In this document: one piece after another, positions 1 through 12,011 of the stretch
Layout: every line of letters begins with the position of its first letter
Numbering within the stretch: position 1 is the first letter of the stretch
Source: Platanthera guangdongensis
Lineage: Eukaryota; Streptophyta; Magnoliopsida; Asparagales; Orchidaceae
Assembly (NCBI GenBank): GCA_039583875.1
Contig: CM077164.1
Coordinates: 69,595,628-69,659,627 of the forward strand
Reading direction: 5' to 3'
DNA length: 64,000 bases
Notes under the pieces: generated by a model
The model's database searches: none
The model's input: the letters and a program-made list of their open reading frames with translations, nothing else
Told to the model about the DNA's origin: nothing
Translations under genes and position numbers: made by a program

Positions 1-184
1 TTATAATTATAACAACAACTCCAATCAAACTAAGAAACCATTTAACCCACTTGCAGATTGGATAATACCTCCCAAAAGATATGATCCATTAGGATACAAA
101 TCATAACCAAAATTTTCTGTGATATCTAGCTTTTCTTTTCAGCAATATAAAGGACCCAAGGTAACCTGGGTCAAGAACAACTAA
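1..184 (+). pseudogene. gag: gag C-terminal tail of TE-A (partial)
   Basis: This is the end of the Gag reading frame, equivalent to 16290-16477 in TE-C and about 39800-39997 in TE-G. It contains the conserved stretch DWIIPP followed by the motif TWVKNN, and then a TAA at 182-184. An extra internal stop replaces a Gln codon near 106. A stop occurs at exactly the same place after WVKNN in all three copies, so that stop may be functional (see findings). The segment is followed by a CAG (197-199) that looks like a 3' splice site. Confidence 0.75.
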
Positions 185-3100
185 CTGTTATCATTGCAGG
201 TAAAGGGTTGTCCAGTGATTAATCAAACATTGACTTGGACAGTGGTTGCTCCAAACACATGACTGGCAGTGAGGACAACTTAATCAACTACATGCCCAAG
301 CTGGGACCAAAGGTAATCTTTGGTGATTCAAAGTGTGGCCAGTCTGAAGGCTATGGAGAAGTAAAGATTGGAGCTGTCACATTCAAAAAGGTGACCTATG
401 TAAGTGGACGCAATCAAAACCTCATCTCCATAAGCTAATTGTGTGATGAAGGTTATCAAGTACATTTCAACTTAAAAACTTGTATTATTTCAAATAAAGA
501 AAAACAAAATGTTTTAATTGGGAATATGCAAGGAAATATATACTTAGTTGATTTTCATTCTGCCAATTCAGATATTTGCTTACTTAACTTAATTAGTAAT
601 CAGAATGAATTATGGCAAAAAGGCTAGGACATGTAAACATGAAAAATATTGCTAGGCTATCAAACGACAACCTTGTGAGAGGTTTACCTTCTGGTCCCTA
701 CAAGAAGGAAGGCATCTGCAGGGCTTGTCAACTAGGCAAGCAAACTAAATCTAGCTTTAAATCAGTAAATATAAGTGATTCAACTAGGATCTTGTACTTG
801 CTACACATGGATCTTTTTGGACCCATTGCTATACAAAGCCTAGGAGGGAAATCCTACACTTTAGTTATTGTAGATGACTTCTCAAGGTTCATTTGGGTGT
901 GCTTTCTGAGATCTAAGTCAGATACCTTTAAAGTTCTTACAGATTTTCTCAGAACCATACAGATTGAGTACTTTACTCATGTTGCATTGATTAGAAGTGA
1001 TCATGGTACAGAGTTTGAGTCTATTCTTATGCATGAGTTCTATGAGAAGGAAGGTATCAGGCACTACTTCTCATCTCCTAGAACTCCCCAACAAAATGAG
1101 GTAGCTGAAAGGAAAAATAGAACCCTAATTAAAGCTGCAGGCACATTACTTGCAGATGCTTACATGCCCCTAATCTTTTGAACAGAGGTTGTAAGCACAT
1201 CAAATTATGTCCTGAACAGGAGCTTGATACATAAACTAAAGAATAGGACTCCCTATGAATTACTTAAAGGGAAGAAACCTAAAATCACTTACTTTAAAAT
1301 ATTTGGATGTGTATGTTATATACATAACAACAACAAGAAATACATTAGAAAGTTTGAAGCTAAGGCTGAAGAGAGAATTTTTCTAGGATATTCCCAAGTA
1401 AGCAAAGCTTGTAGGGTATTCAATAAATCATCTTTAAAAATTGAAGAATCTATTCATGTTACTTTTGATGAGGCTAACATGTCTTGCACGGAGAAAGAGA
1501 TTTCTACCAATAATACTTTGCAGGTACCTCACTTGTGTGAGGATTTGGATGGACTAAGCCTCATCTAAGAGGTTCCAACACATCTTTCTTCACAAGTTAA
1601 TGAAGAAAGTGAAAAAGAAAGCACTGAGGAAGTTGAACATCATCCAACAGCAAAAATAATTCCACAAGAGGAATTAATTCAAAATGTTGTTGCTGAACCA
1701 ACTACACCCACTGACTTTGTCACACTAAGGGATCACCCCAGATCTCAAGTGATTGGAGATATGTTAGTAGGTGTACAGACAAGGCATCAACTCAACTAAG
1801 ATTTGATGCATGCATGTTTTCTCTCTCAAGTTAAGCCTCAATCCATTCATGATGCTGAGCAGGATCCCCACTGGATCATTGCTATGCAAGAGGAACTAAA
1901 TCTATTTAAGCGATGTAGAGTTTGGGATTTGGTTCCAAGACCCCAAGACTACCCAGTCATTGGAACCAAATGGGTATATAGAAACAAACTAGATGCCCAA
2001 GGTGTAATTGTGAGAAACAAGGCTAGGCTTATTGCTCAAGGTTATAGGAAAGAAGAAGGGATTGACTATGACCAAACATTTGCACCAGTTGCAAGGTTAG
2101 AGGCCATAAGAATTTTCCTGGCCTATGCTGCCTACAAGAAATTCAAGGTATATCAGATGGGTGTAACGAGTGCTTTTCTGAATGGAGTACTAAAAGAAGA
2201 GATTTATGTTGAACAACCTTCAGGTTTTGTGTCTCCAACACATCCCTCTTATGTATTTAAATTGCATAAAGCCCTCTATGGTATAAAGCAAGCTCCAAGA
2301 TCTTGGTATGAGACCTTAGCTAGCTTTTTAATAGAGCATAAATTCATTAGAGTCATAGTAGATAGAACTTTATTCACTAGACATCATAAGGACCAAACAT
2401 TGTTACTATAAATTTATGTGGATGACATCATATTTGGGTCTACTGATTCCAAATTATGCAAGAGGTTCTCTGACCTCATGCATTAAAAATTTGAAATGAG
2501 TAGCATGGGTGAGCTCTCTTACTTCCTTAGTCTCCAAGTGAAGCAGCTCCCTGATGACATTTTCATCTCCCAAGCTAAATATGCTAAAGAGCTTATAAAG
2601 AAGATTGGGATGGCTAATGCCTCAGCAAAGAAAACACCCATGACTACCAATGCTGTAATAGATTCTGATCCACATGGGAAACCTGTTGACCAGAAGTTAT
2701 ATAGGGGCATTGTTGGGTCCCTACTATACCTTACAACAAGCAGACCTGATATTATGTTTGCCACATGTCTTTGTGCTAGGTTCTAGGTGAACCCTAAAGA
2801 ATCTCACATAGTTTTTCTAAAAAGGATTTTAAGATATATACAGAGTTGTCCTAGTCTAAGCCTTTGGTATCCTACTGAGTCAGAATTTGAGTTAACTGGA
2901 TACTCAGATGCAGACTTTGCTGGATGCAGGGTGGACAAAAAAAGTACCTCAGGAACTTGTCAGTTCCTTGGGATGAGATTAGTGTCTTGGTTCTGTAAGA
3001 AACAATCATCTGTGTCCACTTCAATTGCTGAAGCAGAATACATTGCAGCTGGCAGTTGCTGTTCATAGATATTGTGGATTCAGAATCAACTACTGAACTA

Positions 3101-3367
3101 TGGTTTCAACTTAAATAATTTAACTCTCTTATGTGATAACACAAGTGTTATAGCCATAGCACAAAATCCAGTCCATCACAGTAGGACTAAGCATATGACA
3201 TTGGGCATCATTTCATTAGGGAGTGTGTAGACAAAAACAAAATTAAACTTGTCTATATCAACACTAATTTACAAAAAACTAATATTTTCACCAAACCTCT
3301 AGATGAAAGAAACCACCTATTCTTTATAAATCAGCTTGGAATGATCAATGGAGAAGACTTATTTTAG
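185..3367 (+). pseudogene. pol: pol of TE-A: protease, integrase, reverse transcriptase, RNase H
   Basis: The protease active site DSG lies at 238-246 within a DSGCSKHMTG motif. Integrase (about 610-1180) keeps the D, D, E signatures HMDLFGP, RSDHGTEF and VAERKN. RT spans about 1860-2790, with YVDD at 2415-2426. RNase H runs from about 2880 to 3367 with the SDADFAG signature. Damage is heavy: stops at 436, 1179, 1566, 1798, 2409, about 2484, 2784 and 3066, and a one-base loss near 613-617 in the zinc-binding motif before integrase. At 2160-2162 the first catalytic Asp of RT (QMDVKSAF in relatives) has become Gly. The frame ends with MINGED and TAG at 3365-3367. Confidence 0.9.
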
Positions 3368-3756
3368 TTTCTGTCTGCACTCGACCAATTCTTCAAAGTA
3401 CGTCGAACGGAGTTCGACGAACAGAGAAAAGTTCCTGATATATTCGTTGAATGGAGTTCGATGAACTCTCTGTGCGTAAAGTTATTTTTGTCGAGCGGAG
3501 ATCAACAAACTTGTTTCAGAGAAATTTCATCAAACAGAGCTCAACGAAATGTTTTCAAATCTTCAAACTGAGATCGACGAATTATTTTGACTATCAAACA
3601 TTTTGTCGAACTCAGATCGAAGAATTTTTATTTTTCGTGGAACGGAGTTTGGCGGTTCATATTCTGAAAACCTTATATCTAGGTTTTATTTGACCTCCAT
3701 CCCGCGCTTTCAGTTCCTTTGCACTTGATCGTCGTTTTTCTCTTTCAGGTGCTCTA
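3368..3756 (+). promoter_or_regulatory. pol-to-accessory-ORF spacer of TE-A with inverted-word array, TATA-like box and 3' splice-site-like sequence
   Basis: This non-coding spacer is conserved in position and length in TE-C and TE-G. About 3378-3655 holds degenerate, roughly evenly spaced copies of GTTCGTCGAAC and its reverse complement GTTCGACGAAC. A TATA-like stretch TTATATCTAGG follows at 3673-3683. A pyrimidine-rich run ending in TTTCAG (3743-3748) lies 8 nt before the ATG. Whether the accessory ORF is made from a spliced RNA or from an internal promoter cannot be decided from sequence alone. Confidence 0.6.
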
Positions 3757-6646
3757 ATGACGATTCCAGCAGGAGTTCTTGCAGCAATGAAAATCGACAC
3801 CGGCTTTGATGTTGATTTTGATTCCTTCCAACATTCAGACCCCATCTTCATGGACATCCTGCAAATCCTTGAAGAACAGCAGTTGAAGAGTCTGCTATCC
3901 ACCAAGATAAAGATCGCCAGCACAGAAATCAGGGAATTGGTGTATACTTCTTCTACAACAGATAACAACACCATGACTAGAATTATAGCGGGTAATGATG
4001 TTTCCCTCACCCCCGCCGTTTTAACAGAAAATTTTGGTTTAAGTAATGGTGAAGAAGAGTTGGAAATTGATACTGAGGCATATGATGAGATGCTGAGTCT
4101 GATGGGTTATTCTGGAGAAAACCCTAACAAACTGCTGAAGAAACACCTATCTGCTGAGTTCAAGTTTCTAGCAGACATTGTAGGGAAAGTCTTGCTGGGC
4201 AAGCACACTGCACATGATTACATTACCGGGCACCAATTCCTGGTCATGTGTGCAGTGGTAAACCAGAAGAAGGTCAACTGGGCTCAGATCCTGTTTGACC
4301 TCGTTAAGAAAAAGAATAATAAAAAGGAGGTCAGTTTTGGAAGGATCCTAGGCATCCTCCTAAAAGACAAAGCTACTGAATCCTTGGTCTCCCAGACCAT
4401 ATTCATAAATGCCAGCAAGAGACTCACATGTGCCCTCTTTGGCAGGTGGGAGAGGACCATCATAAAGCCCTCCAAGGCTTCCTCTTCCACCAGGGCTTCT
4501 GAGAGTACTAGGGCTGCCCCAGCCAATTCCCACCCTTCTGAAGAGCTCCCTCTTCCACCTCCATCACTCCCAGCAATCCAAATTCAACTCCCCTCCACAG
4601 TTCACACAACAGTTCACACTCCCACACCCCCATCATCTCCCATTCATCTATCACCACTTCATGTTCATTTTCATACCTCACCTATCTCCACTCATGTATC
4701 CCCCACTCATTCTCCCTCTCCCCATGGTACACAATCTACCTCACCACCTTCATCTTCCTTACCTCCCCATCTAGACAACATCCCCACATTCAATCTACTT
4801 CCCTCCCCCTCCACACTCCTACTCCACAAGATACAACCATGCAGGATGCTCTCCCTCCCACTCCACCAACTACTACCATCCCCACCTCTGTCCCCACTCA
4901 AACACCTTCTGCCACTCCCTCTACCTCTCCATTATTGGGTCCCTCCATTATACCACCACTCATTACATTTCTCACCCCCCTTTTAAAGACCATCAAAGCA
5001 GAGGCCATTTCCCCTCTTGCTGTTTGCATCTCCTCCCTTGCTGCACAAATCACTGCCCTCTCTGCTGCTCCCTCTTCAGTTAGGGATCTGGCTTCAGTTT
5101 CCACTGAAATGAGGCACGGGGAGATAATCCATGAAAAAGAAGCAGCAACAGCAATAGCAGTAGCAGCAGCAGAAACAACAGAAGTACCAGTAACAGCAGA
5201 TGCAGTAGCAGTATCAGCAGCAGCAGATGCTGATGAAGAATTATTTGATTTAATTCATTTTATTGAATCTGACATGGAAATAGATGAGCAAGTTCCAGAA
5301 ACAATAACTGTTGGTGATTTTATTATAAATCCCATAGTAGATTTGTTAAATTTATTGAGAACCTTTGATACAATTTATTTCAATAATATTCCAGTAGACA
5401 GCACTAAACCATCCTTAGCTATAATTCCATATACCTCTCCCATAAGCCCCAAAGTTGCCAAGCAACTTAAGTCCATTTTTGCTACTCCAGAGACTCCAGC
5501 CATTCCATCTCCACCAAGTGCTGTTTCCCCCATTGTCTCATCTCCTCTTGCCCCTGTTTTTGTTATGCATGATTCACCCATGCCTGATCTTGATGCATTG
5601 ATCATGGCTGACATTGAAGAAGAAAATAAGACAGTTGCTGAAAGCACTGTTATGTATAGTTCTCCAGCTCCTGCTCCATCTTCAGTTCAAGCTCCTCCTC
5701 CAGCTCTTTCTCTAGTTCCTACTCAGGCTGAAAAGTCTATTGACAAATCAGTACTAAAGGCTATTGATGCCTTATATGATGCTCCTCAAGATTCTACTGA
5801 TGATGATGAAGATTCAGATAATGAACCAAAGGAAAAGAAAGTATCTAAGAAGAGGAAAGTTCCTCCACCTCCTGCTCCAAAGCCCAATGCAGCAAATGAC
5901 ACCCTTATTATATACTCCAGAAGATCACTCCTTATAAGGGAATGCGTGCTTGGATGTGGATGTCTAAAAATCAACAAAAAGAGAGAAAGAAGAGTAGAAG
6001 ATATTCACCTCCTTCCACTCAAAGATATAGAAAGGACCATCCTCCTCCTCCTCCAGCTGTTGGTGCTTCCAGTTCTTCAACTCAAAGGACTACCCAATTC
6101 CAAACCTATTAAAGACATCAAGGTAGATCCTCATCCTTAGGAAGCAGCTAGCAAAGACAGTATTCTTCTGGTAAGCAGCACCAACAACAATAGCAGCAGC
6201 AGCATCAACAACAACAACAACAGCAACACACTGAATATCAAAAGGCTGAAAGCCCCAAGAGACCTCCTTCCCCACCTGTACCATTTGAAGATCCAGAGAT
6301 AGCTACAACAGCTAGGATGGCCAGGTTCCAGGAATTGTTTGGCCTTTCCATGATTAATAAAGCTAAAGATGATGAGAAGGATCCCTCTCAATACTCTACA
6401 ATGCCCAAGTACAGAAAGGAAGAACTGAACAGGTTTGCTAAGGCTAACAAGTTTTTTAATATTGATGATTATATGAAACTTCATCCAGAAGCAGTTGTGC
6501 TCAGGGCTACATCTCTAAATATCATTGGGGCTGCTGACATGACAATGACCAAGTTTCAAGCTACAGATCCCAACAGGGAAATCATATTTACTCAGTCTGG
6601 AGATAAAGGCAAAAAGGAGAAGCACAAGGAGAAAAAGAAGAAATGA
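3757..6646 (+). pseudogene. accessory (so-called env-like) ORF of TE-A, frameshifted
   Basis: It is homologous along its length to the intact 916-codon ORF of TE-G at 60357-63107. The N-terminal domain (MTIPAGVLAAM to WERTIIKPS, 3757-4480) and the Pro/Ser-rich segment are in the first frame. The frame shifts near 4800-4840 and again near 5900. The conserved C-terminal part, from MARFQEL at 6317, is in a third frame and ends at 6644-6646. About 5140-5230 holds GCA/GTA/CAG-type codon repeats encoding Ala, Val and Thr. The acidic stretch and basic cluster seen in TE-G are also present (about 5800-5870). No signal peptide or membrane helix is evident. Non-functional here. Confidence 0.8.
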
Positions 6647-6818
6647 AATTTGAATTGATTAGTTTGTGACATTTTAAAACTGCTTTTATATTTCCTGATA
6701 CAAAGCTTATTGTATATATATATGCTGCATATGCGAATTTTTCCTGCCAGATATTATTTTCTTGCTTTGTAAATTTTTGATTTCATTATGAGTCTGTAAT
6801 TAGCGACCTTACCCAAAT
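6647..6818 (+). other. 3' untranslated region of TE-A
   Basis: AT-rich, non-coding stretch between the accessory ORF stop and the polypurine tract. It matches TE-G at about 63108-63329, including the line GACCTTACCCAAATA just before the tract. I see no ORF or other signal in it. Confidence 0.6.
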
Positions 6819-6828
6819 AAGGGGAGAT
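6819..6828 (+). other. polypurine tract of TE-A
   Basis: AAGGGGAGAT directly precedes the LTR start TGTTGGATCC. It is the primer site for plus-strand DNA synthesis, and the equivalent site in TE-G is at 63330-63339. Confidence 0.85.
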
Positions 6829-7017
6829 TGTTGGATCCCTAGTGGATTTGGGCTAGGTTCACTAAGTTAGGATCATCTGACCCAACATGTATATCCAGGG
6901 TCATGGTTATGTCCTAGAGTCTAGGCCAAGTCCTTAGAGTCAACACAGCATGGACCAGCCATCAACAGACTGCCAAAGACTCAAGACTTAGAGAAATATC
7001 AAAGACTCAGAAAATGC

Positions 7018-7805
7018 GTTCGACGTTCGACGAACTCAAGACGATGAAAGTCATTCTCAACTCGACGAACTCAAAGAAAATTCTCTAAGCTGAGCTCGAC
7101 GAACTTGATACTCAGGTCGACGATTTATAGACAATATTTCAACATTCCAAGTCCAGAACTGCTCTGTTATCCAGTCGACGAACTTAGTTCTCAGGTCGAC
7201 GAAACTAGTTCTTTGTTCAACGATTCCTGGATCATCTACTTCAACATACTAAGGTTCAGAAAACATCTCAGTATTACAAAGTCCAAAAACACACTTCTTT
7301 TGACGAACTTAGTTCTCAGGTCGACGAAACTAGTTCTCAGTTCGACGATTGCTGAGTATTCTACTTCAACATCTCAGTCCAGAAACATCTAAGTATTCTA
7401 AGTTCAGAGACATACTCCAGTCGACGAATTCCCCTTCTTAGTTCGACGAACTTAAAATACATTCCTGGCAACTTATCAAGTATCAGTTAGAAGTTCTCAG
7501 CTCAACGAAACTAGTCTCAGGACGACGAATATAGTTCTCAGGTCGACGATTTCTGGATACTCTACTTTAACACTTCATTCCAGAAACATCTAAATATTCT
7601 AAGTCCAGAATCATATTCCCGTCGACGAACTCATCATTATCAGCTCAACGAACTTAGACCACAGTTTGACAAGGTTCATCAAGTTGCAGTCAGCAGTTCT
7701 CAGCTCGACGATCTTGGATCTCAGGTCGACGAACAATTGTCATCTGGTCGACGAACTTGACTTCTCAGCTCGACGAACTCTGGACCCAGGTCGACGAATT
7801 CTGTG
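7018..7805 (+). repeat. GTTCGWCGAAC-type word array in U3 of TE-A
   Basis: The word TCGACGAA(C/T), often extended to GTTCGACGAAC or AGTCGACGAAC, recurs many times, typically 25-60 bp apart, some copies degraded to TTGACG or TCAACG. The array fills U3 and stops about 250 bp before the TATA box. The same layout is seen in TE-C and TE-G. Confidence 0.8.
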
Positions 7806-8051
7806 CAGAACCAGACTTGGTTATTTTCCTTTTGTCCTCATTCCATTGCAATAATTCCTGAGTAATCAATGCTAAAATATTCTCTGAATATTACCATTAG
7901 ACGGAGCATTAAATATGGACTTCATTAGGATTATTGCTTGCCATTTTTCAATAGGACAGTTGGGGAGACCAATCAATGCAAATATTCCCCAGGCCGTCAG
8001 CAATGAATGCAGGAAGGAATTCAAATTTCAAAAGGGAAATAATCTGGAAAA

Positions 8052-8059
8052 TATAAAAG
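8052..8059 (+). promoter_or_regulatory. TATA box of TE-A LTR
   Basis: TATAAAAG in a well conserved context, shared with TE-C at 13441. It probably sets the U3/R boundary some 30 bp downstream. Confidence 0.65.
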
Positions 8060-8920
8060 GGATTTTCATCATCTCTCACGACAGTGAATAACATAGGAAT
8101 TAGAAAAATAAGTAATTAAGGATCTTCATCTTCTTCCTCTCGACAATACTTTGAGATAAAGAATATACAACATAGTGATATAGAGAGACAAACCCTAGAC
8201 CAGAGAATTTATAGCAAGCAGAAGAAGAAGAAGAAGAACATACATTCAAGATCAAGAGTCTTCTTCCTTCTTCATTCCAGGCTACTTCAAAGGACAACAA
8301 ATAGTCTATCTGTCAAAGAAGTTTCTGGAGTTCTTCTAGTCAAAGAAAAAGCCTGAAGGCCTATCACCCTGCAGCAAAGCTCCAACTTCCTGAACCATTC
8401 AATATCTCAGGGGGAGCCTTTGCTAACATCAAAATCCACATAAGTCTTCTCAGTTGTGCTTTGAGAAAGAGAAGACAAAATCAATCTCTCATCACCCACT
8501 GTATACAAGGTTATAACTCCCTTCAAAAGTTATTCCTGGTTGCAAGTCAGCTGATCAAAAGACTTGAGGTTTGGTTTTTGAGCGCCTGATTAAAAGCTCA
8601 TTGGTGGCAGTCACCTGATCAAAAACTTGAGTGGATTCCTACCAGAGTGGTAGAAGAGTGGATGTACTCGCGTTGGGGAACCACTATAAAATTCTTGTGT
8701 TGTCTGGATGCTCTTTTCTTTTGTTCTTGGTGTGGCTGTGCTAGTTAGGTTTGTTGTTTGTGTTTGATTAGTTTAGTTTTTGCAGCACCTGTGGTAGATT
8801 AACTTAACTTAGGATTGTTTAATTCAGAAGTTTTTATTTACACAAAAAAGGTTTAAAAACCAAAAAATACTCAATTCACCCCCCCCTGTAGAGTATTCCT
8901 GATCTAACCCCTCACTTTCA

Positions 8921-8931
8921 TAGGGGGAGAT
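8921..8931 (+). other. polypurine tract of TE-B, at the TE-A insertion junction
   Basis: TAGGGGGAGAT lies exactly between the end of the TE-A LTR and the start of another LTR (TGTTGGAACC). It matches the polypurine tract before the TE-G 3' LTR (ATAGGGGGAGAT). TE-A therefore inserted at or next to this tract in TE-B. The other end of TE-A, needed to confirm a target duplication, is outside the window. Confidence 0.7.
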
Positions 8932-10411
8932 TGTTGGAACCCTACTTGTGATTTGGTATAGGTTCACTATTAGGGTTGATTAGATAACCCAACATGTATA
9001 GACTAGGGTCAAAGGTTATTTCCAAGGTCAAGGTCAGCAGCACATACTTATATTGTCAGTGCTATCCTTCAGAAGACTTCAGAGACAGAAGACTTTAGAG
9101 ACAAGGCAGTTTAAAGTTTGCTAAAAAAGTCATTCGATGATAGCTGAACTCAGCTCGACGATCGTCAATCTCAGATTGATGAACTCAGATTTATTTCTCG
9201 GAGTTCAGTTCGACAAACGTCTAGCTGAGATCGACGAACTGTGATCTCATATCAGAAGTTCAGCTCGACGAAGGACTATATCAGTTTGATGAACTTGGAG
9301 CTCTGGTCGACAAAATCCATGCTGAGTTTGACTAACTCCTTCCAGGTTTTGTTCTACTAATCTTCTCTGCAGTTTCTCAGTTCGACTATAGCAGTTTGAT
9401 TTCAAACTATATTATATTAAGACAGTAATACTCTAATAATTAATGCTCAATATTCTCAAGAATATAGTCGTTACCTGGCAGCATTAATTATGGATTTCAT
9501 AGAGTAATTACTCTACCAAATTTATTGGGACAGTTTGGGAAACGCATTCAAGACTAAATTAGCCATTCCACCACCCAAACATTATACAGAGGATTTCAAA
9601 GAAAGAATTTAAAATTCAAATGTTTTTGAATCTACAATCAATATATAATGTGATTTTCAGAAGATTGCCAGTAATTAGAAGAAAGATAAAATCAGTAATC
9701 AGTTAACAAGAGATAGAGACAGATACATCTTGTTCTTCATCATCTGCTTCAAGATTTTCTTCCAGCAATAGATCTTCAATCTGAGATCAAAAGTTCACAT
9801 CTCTCAGAAGCATTTTTTTGGAGGAAGAAGTTTTTAAAGAAGGCCTACACCCTGAAGCATAGCTTCCACTACTAATCATATTCATACAACTCAGGGGGAG
9901 TTTTGACATCAACAATAATCCACTAGTCTTCTCAGATATTTGAGACAGAAGACAACATCATTTTCATTCTTTCTTTCACTGTGTACAAGGTTATAACTCC
10001 CTTGAAAAGTTAACCTTTTGGTTCATATGTCACCTAATCAAAAGACTTAGCTTTGGTTTTTGGGCACCTGATCAAAAGCTCAAAGAGTTGCTAGATCTCC
10101 CTTTGAAAAATTGATCTTCTGGTGACATGGCACCTGATCAAAAACTTGTGGTGGCAGGGCACCTGATCAAAACCCTGTAGTGGATTTCTACCAGGGTGAT
10201 AGAAGAGTGTATGTACCTAGGTTTATTAGGGAACCACTATAAATTCCTTGTGTCATCTGGTTGTGCCTTTACTTGTTTATTTTGTATGGTGATATATATA
10301 TATATATATATCACCTATTTTAATCCGCTATAAAAATTATCTAAAAGTTTTTAATACTCTATTCACCCCCCCCCCCCCTCTAGAGTTAGTTAGATCTATC
10401 CCTCACTTTCA
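8932..10411 (+). repeat. 3' LTR of TE-B, a related SIRE-like element (1480 bp)
   Basis: Bounded by TGTTGGAACC and CCTCACTTTCA and preceded by its own polypurine tract. It diverges from the TE-A, TE-C and TE-G LTRs and forms another subfamily. A shorter, degraded set of the TCGACGAAC words lies at about 9128-9385. A TA microsatellite is at about 10293-10311 and a C run near 10366-10379. The rest of TE-B lies upstream of the TE-A insertion, outside the window. Confidence 0.8.
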
Positions 10412-11825
10412 ACCCCTTTCTCTCTCTCTTCCAAGAAATGACACTAGCCACCTTCATATTCTTCTTCATTTATCTCCTCCCTCCTTTTATCTCCTCTTAA
10501 ATATTTGATGTTTCAACTTCACCTTCATTTTAATAATTATGGCCACCATTCATCTCCTCTTTACAACCTATGAAACTCCCCCATTTATTTGGTTGCCTTT
10601 TCATATATTTCATTAATATTTAATTAATATTTCCATTTTATCTTCCTCCTCTTACCTTTGCCTTCCAACCTTTTGTGTGCCTTTCATCTTTCTTTTTTTC
10701 CTATAAATAATGACCATGGGGGAATGATGAGAGGAGTCCGCCATTGGGGTTAAAAAGAAGGTTGTGTGACTCATTTTTGGGATATCTTTGGAGTTAGTTT
10801 TATTTTACACAATTTTATTTCATTTGCAATATAGTTTAGATTTTTCTTTTCATGTAATTGTACTCTTTTTATTTCATAGTGATATAATGTATTTTTCAAT
10901 TATTAGTAGCTAAATTTCCATAAGCACTTGATCATGATGAACTTTGGAATGAAATAAACTTTTTTTATTTTACTCAAAATTTTCAAACTCTCTACTTTAT
11001 TTACTTCGATTTATCTTTGAATTCAATTGCATAGAATTAATATGTCATGAATATTTTTTTTCGACCTTAGATCCGTATCCTAGATTTTACTGAGAGGTTG
11101 TGGATATTAGGAGATCACTAAAAGGAGTTGCATGCACTCCTCGAGAAAGGATGACATAAATTTTCCGGATTGGAGTCAAATCCAATAGTGGGGTCTACCG
11201 TCTAAAGAAAGCTCAGGGGTTTTGACTGGCTGAGAGATCTTAATCTATCAACCTAAGTTTAGGTGAGAGCATATTCTCGAGAGAGGGGCTTTTGTATTTT
11301 GGGAACCTCCATGGTCGAAGTTAGCAATTTAGAGACTTGTATTTTATAATTTCATGAAAGTTTATTTTAATACAAAGGGATTCTAGATCATGTGTTAATC
11401 TTTCTCTCAATAGTTGAATCGCACTTTTTTATCTTTTTGAAAACCTATCTTTTTTATTCGATAAAATAATTTTAGTTTACCTAAGTAGAAGTAATCAACA
11501 GGCTGGAAAAAATATGACACTTGATATTTTATTTTAAAATATCATATACTATGAACGATAGGTGCTCTTGCCAAAAGTTCATAGAATTTGGAAATATATT
11601 TAATCCTACATTTTAACCATCAGCGCCTTCAAATACTATATAAAAACATACTCGGGGTTAAACATATCGACCCGATGGGAATCACCTTTTCTCATCAAGT
11701 CGACGAGGGCTTTCATGCAACCATGCTAAAAGAGGATGAAAGACTTGTTTTTAGGGCTAGCTTTACACCTAGAGGGGTGAATAGGTTTTTTTCTCTATTA
11801 AACTTTTCTAATCTGTTTATTAGAT
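10412..11825 (+). repeat. relic resembling an Athila-type LTR
   Basis: Non-coding, AT-rich DNA. A TATA-like CCTATAAATAATG lies near 10700. Blocks near 11160-11210 (CCGGATTGG followed by CAATAGTGGGGT) and near 11300-11315 (GAACCTCCA) match, in the same order, 35140-35300 of the Athila-type LTR of TE-F, so I read this as the R-U5 part of a diverged LTR in + orientation. The left edge abuts TE-B and the right edge is cut by TE-C. No primer site was found and the open frames are short. Confidence 0.45.
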
Positions 11826-12011
11826 TGTTGGATTCCTAGTTGGATTTGGGCTATGTTCACTAAGTTAGGATCATCTGACCAAACATGTATATTCAGGGTC
11901 ATGGTTATGTCCTAGAGTCTAGGCCAAGTCCTTAGAGTCAACACTGCATGGATCAGCCATCAAAATACTACCAAAGACTCAAGACTTAGAGAAATATCAA
12001 ACTTAGAAAAT

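Larger units (their letters stand above)
1..8920 (+). mobile_element. TE-A: SIRE/Maximus-like Ty1/copia element, 5' end outside window
   Basis: The order gag tail, protease, integrase, RT, RNase H, spacer, accessory ORF, polypurine tract, 3' LTR is visible. Integrase lying before RT makes it Ty1/copia, and the long extra ORF between pol and the 3' LTR fits the SIRE/Maximus lineage. It aligns throughout with TE-C and TE-G. Many stops and several frameshifts make it non-functional. The left LTR and most of gag lie before position 1. The 3' LTR ends in CTTTCA at 8920 and abuts the polypurine tract of TE-B. Confidence 0.9.
6829..8920 (+). repeat. 3' LTR of TE-A (2092 bp)
   Basis: It starts TGTTGGATCC after the polypurine tract and ends CTCACTTTCA, so it is bounded by TG and CA. 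It aligns with the 5' LTR of TE-C (11826-14250) along most of its length, which sets both ends. U3 carries the inverted-word array (7018-7805), a TATA box lies at 8052, and a C-rich run precedes the 3' end. It holds no credible ORF. Confidence 0.9.
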
